39,826 nucleotides of DNA. Origin: Saccoglossus kowalevskii (lineage: Eukaryota; Hemichordata; Enteropneusta; Harrimaniidae). The position numbers and the translations under genes were made by a program. Positions 35,759 through 39,826 of this stretch are shown in pieces. Location: NCBI RefSeq assembly GCF_000003605.2, contig NW_003145789.1, forward strand, positions 18,805 through 58,630. Direction: 5' to 3'. Below the pieces are notes generated by a model. It was not told the origin of the DNA. It did no database searches and was given only the letters and a program-made list of their open reading frames with translations. How positions within the stretch are numbered: position 1 is the first letter of the stretch; each line of letters starts with the position of its first letter.

Positions 35759-38700
35759 CCAAATGAATATAATTGATTCAATAATACCATTAAATTGTAG
35801 CCACTGGATAAACGCTATTATGATCTGTTTGAGCTAAACCGACTTTCAAATCATAAAATTTAATTATTTCCTCCACTTTTTGCGAAAGGGCAGACCGCTC
35901 CATATAATTTGTCGAATGTACAAAACGGTAATTTTTCATTCTGCGCAATAGATTTTGCGTTTTGCGGGAACATTTGTGGTCATAGCAAACTCACTTGCAT
36001 ACACCAAAATTTCCCCCCGAATTCATTACTGCCGAATGTCAACATTTACATTGGCAATGTGTTATTTTGCAAACAATTTTTAGTTTAAATTACACTAACA
36101 TAATTTTGACTAATTGGCCGAGGTTAGAATATTGAATTTGTTATAGTTACTTAAATTTAAAGTTAAGAATAAAAATCAAATACTGATTGACAGCATTGGC
36201 TTTCAGTAAAAATGCAAGCTTTGAGAGTTTATGCTCAGTGCTGTATGGTGTAGATTCGAGGCACTGCCGCTAAGGAATACATGCACAAATAATGTAGATA
36301 ATGTATGCATGTTATTCGTTCATAAATACGTCGCCATTGACCCAAACATTTTTAAAAGTACCTGGCCCTAATTAGTTTTGTACGAAATGAAATCATAATG
36401 TTATAATTTGTTCTCATTCAAGTACACAAGTATGAATGTGTCCGCAGCGCTGCGTCGATTATATGTTGTATAATACAGAGTCTCGTATTTGATATTTTTA
36501 ATATTCTACAACAATATATTAGTGAACTCAATACAAATATCGCGATCAATGATAAAATACATTATGTATATTTCTGCGTTCTATATGCCGACAGAGGGCG
36601 TGATTTCACATTGGCGAATGCTATGGCGGCATGTCTTTAAAAACTGCTTGAAAGAAAATGTTCTTTTATTGCACGAATCAATGCTTAATAACACGTATAT
36701 GAACCATATGTTTTATTTTTCATTTTCTTTGGCATTATTCTTATTTTGTATTATTAGGGCGTAGACAAGTGTTACGCTACTCCACCCACCGTATGACGTA
36801 TATGCAAATTTACAAGCCCGAATCTGGCCGGTAATGTGAGGGCGCTTACACTGATGGCAAGTCGAAATGATGTTGAGATTTATTTTTCAAGAATTTTTCA
36901 TCGGAATTGCAACAGACTGCAACCAAGTCTAGTTTCAGTCATAAACATTGGGTGCAAGCAATATGGACATCCTTCTGCTAGTTCTAAACGAACAGCTGTT
37001 TTTACTTTTTCGGGTGTCCCAATCCTAACAGTTAATTGCTGATGTTTTGGCACCCTGAATTGTGAAAATTCAGTCCAGTAAATCTTTATCTTTTGTGCAG
37101 TGTTTTCGATGCAAGATGAACGATGATATACATAATATCATGTGATTCCATTATGTGGTGGATGTCTTTAAATAGTTGAGGAAATCTAATGAGTAATTCT
37201 GCGTATTCCACGTACCCCACTCGAGGCGTGACAGCTGGATCGACGGTTGCAAACACACCTGTGTACAATTGTGTAGTATTGTATTGTATAATCTGAAATG
37301 TATTCGCAGTAAACATCTTGAATATAGCAAAAACCAACCAATAGTTAACCTTGAATGCAACTATACGACGATATAATACTACGAGTATAACAGTTGCAGT
37401 TTTTCGCCCGCTTTTCACCTTCACATGCCACATATTGAATTTAAAAAATTAAGTGTAAATTTACTGCATCAAATTAAAATAAAACAGAAATGTCTTTTTT
37501 ATTCTACAGCTTTACATGGGTACACAGGTAATAAGATTTCGAAACACATTAACGGAGATTGTCAAAATAAGCACAGTTTTAGCGCGCACACAATTTTGAT
37601 ACAAAACGACAATTATTGAACTCTATTGATCTAATGCTTTAAGATGCGAGTCCCCAAATGATTCATTAATAAGTGCAGAGTTACAATACATCAACCATTC
37701 TATACATTGTTCAATTTACTCTATAGAAATGAATTATTAAATTACTCCTGACATTTTAAATAACAATTATTGTCTATCCAGATGTCACGTAGCCAAAGTA
37801 ATAACACTGTGATTTGGGGCATGCATGTCAATTTCTCTCAATGGTTATAATAAACATAATGATATAATGTTTTCAATAATTAGGCTCAACGATTACTAAT
37901 TATTTCTCACACTAATAATCGTACCATTCACATTAATTTACAATCCGAACTTGGGGTTTTCTCGTCTATTTCATCATTGATAAATGTATTTAAGACTTTA
38001 TGTATATTCACAATATTAGATCACCGTCCTTAATTTGCCTTGGTCGCAATGTTTATAAGAAAGATTGTTTGTGGTCCGTAAATGTAAGAATTGTATATTA
38101 TATGGCCATTTTCAGATGAAAAGAATCATGAACAATGATAAAAAAACAAATCATATTTTCTTTGCCTAACCACAGCATTAATAACTATGTAGTTAGTGAA
38201 CCAACTACTATTGAAGATACACGTGTACATTGTATTTTCATATGCTCGAAGTACCGTTCGTTTATAAAGCGAAGGGTAATTTCGATTTTGCGAACTTACT
38301 AAGGGTGTTTTTTCCTTTATGAAGAATATAAAATCCACATCGAGTGAAAGTTTATAATTCGAAGAAAACAAGTAGTGGTATTGTTTGTCAGTCATGTATC
38401 AATTATTTTGAAGAAATGTCCAGAAGTATAATACCATGAACAAAAAAATATTGCCTCGTCGGAGAACTACACACATGGAGCTGCATGCAGTTGCTACACA
38501 CGATCTCCAAAATAACTTACTGAATACAACCATCATCATTTTGTAAACATGCAGTAGTGGAGGAGTATGTTTTAATATTGTACATTAGAAAATTTATAGA
38601 CTGAATTTTAGTTTTCTTTTAGTTTTCTGTCATTATTAAAATGGGATTTTTGAGCTTAACCCCAGGCCCAATAAAACGCAGTGAAACAATAAGTTTCACA

Positions 38701-39826
38701 GTTTTTGGAGTAACTCGCTGTTTTTTGTGAATTTTCTTGCTGTTACAAATACTTTACAAAATTGTGTGTTTTTTGGTGGAAAGAACGGCATTTTGGTGTT
38801 TAACGAGCATTTTGGAGTTTGTGCACTGATCTAAGGTTCGGTCGTGAATGACTTGTTTGTTTGTTCATGGTATTTAATGATATATTTGCATTGCTTGTTT
38901 TACGGCTACCGGTATTGCTGATATATGATATTAACGACATATAACATATTACAAACAAGTGAGCATACATACATTACAACACTTGACATGAATTTAGAAC
39001 CAACACTGTGTCCATTCCACGCCATCTTCGCTAGCCAAGGACCATTTGATCGGCCGAAGCCTCAAACATTACTCGGTAAAATATAGAAATCAACTTTTTT
39101 TTTTCTGTGGACGAGCTTACTGGCCATAAAAATATAAAAAAACTTAGTGATGTATCTGAGGGAAATGATGTGTTTGTTGCAACGAAACCGGATCGGACAA
39201 ACCGATATGTAGTCTGCTTCGACAGTTTTTTCAGTTGACTAAAACACGGTTTTGCATAAATATTCGGACATTCCATCGTCTTCATTCACTTGCCCAGAAA
39301 CAATTTTCAACGCTGGAATAAGAAATTTTGGAAACGGGTCAACTCAACGAATATAAACTTTCTGTAACAGTTCTTGACCGGTGAATCAGCGCAAAGCCTA
39401 CACGCCAACATTGTTTTAATCTATGATGACACCTGGCCCTTCATATTTATGATTCAGCAATGCTGATTGGTGGCACCAGCTCTTTGCCGCGCCCAATCAA
39501 ATGACTCAATTCAACTGCATCTTTTCCTAACACGATCACACCTTGGTTCGTGGGCCGGTTATGAATGGCCGGCTTCAGCGAAACCATGCAATTCGGACGA
39601 TTATTCCACGCCACACTAATCGCATTATAATAAATAACAGTTGATGTGATAACTCCTATTACGTATGACCACACAGTGACTATATAGGAGTTGTGTATTT
39701 GATCATACAATCGGGAACATACGCCACTATTGACTCAAATTCAACTGCTACCGATATTGTGATTCACAATCATACCGTAAAATGAAAAGAATTAATAAAA
39801 TTAATTGAGAATTGCTAAACTATATT
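35759..39826. other. Upstream intergenic region, no convincing gene
   Basis: Open stretches at 36489-36764 (+), 37086-37433 (-), 39031-39285 (-) and 39447-39710 (-) show no recognisable domain, no start context and no splice partner. The only structure I can support is the block at 37664-37990, which is shared with receptor intron 2. CCAAT-type motifs around 39465-39500 could belong to a promoter outside the window. Confidence 0.5.
37664..37990 (+). repeat. Diverged dispersed block, copy upstream of the receptor
   Basis: It is colinear with 30285-30665 in the same orientation: ATTAATAAGTGCAGAGTT, ATGAATTATTAAATTACTCC, TTGTCTATCCAGATGTCAC, AACATAATGATATAATGTTT, and CATTGATAAATG. It could be a dispersed repeat or part of an old local duplication. 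Confidence 0.65.

Noticed and set aside
37086-37433. 115-codon minus-strand open frame
   Set aside because: No recognisable motif, no splice partners and AT-biased composition. I cannot support it as a gene.
39447-39710. 87-codon minus-strand open frame near the window end
   Set aside because: It has somewhat higher GC and a hydrophobic start, but no recognisable family. It could be part of a gene or promoter outside the window, with no evidence either way.

Overview
This is an AT-rich stretch of an animal nuclear genome with long introns, GT-AG splice sites, many dispersed repeats and two assembly gaps (13520-13569 and 27214-27317). Gene content and repeat style suggest a marine bilaterian invertebrate, such as a lophotrochozoan or an invertebrate deuterostome. 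I cannot name the species. No bacterial genes, rRNA, tRNA or CRISPR are visible.

Layout: 1-2502 holds a Helentron-like non-autonomous element made of ~320-bp tandem units, next to an AT-rich minisatellite. 3782-18214 (+) carries most of a ZDHHC16-type palmitoyltransferase gene. Its N-terminal exon(s) lie outside the window or were not recognised. The gene has a probable 21-nt micro-exon and two related, mutually exclusive terminal exons at 15730 and 18103. Its introns hold a second Helentron-like element (13091-14332), three copies of a small TIR element and several short tandem repeats. 18215-21548 separates the two genes, which are arranged tail to tail.

21549-35618 (-) is a complete six-exon gene for a nicotinic acetylcholine receptor-like Cys-loop subunit. 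Its predicted protein is 468 aa and all intron phases agree. It keeps the Cys-loop, the four membrane segments and the cation-selectivity Glu, but has lost most canonical ligand-binding residues. Almost all of its last intron is a ~6.6-kb array of about 250 copies of a 26-bp unit. In the sense orientation that unit has no stop codon in any frame and encodes the same 26-residue cyclic peptide in all three. A compact TATA/CRE/GC-box/E-box cluster lies just upstream of its start codon. Intron 2 contains a third Helentron-like element on the minus strand with a long (CA)n tract. 35759-39826 shows no convincing gene.

The most notable points are the frame-invariant intronic array, the degenerate ligand site of the receptor, the duplicated terminal exon of the palmitoyltransferase, and three element families that share one architecture: a 5' hairpin with a sub-terminal inverted repeat, short tandem repeats, a matching 3' inverted repeat, then a 3' hairpin ending in CTTG.
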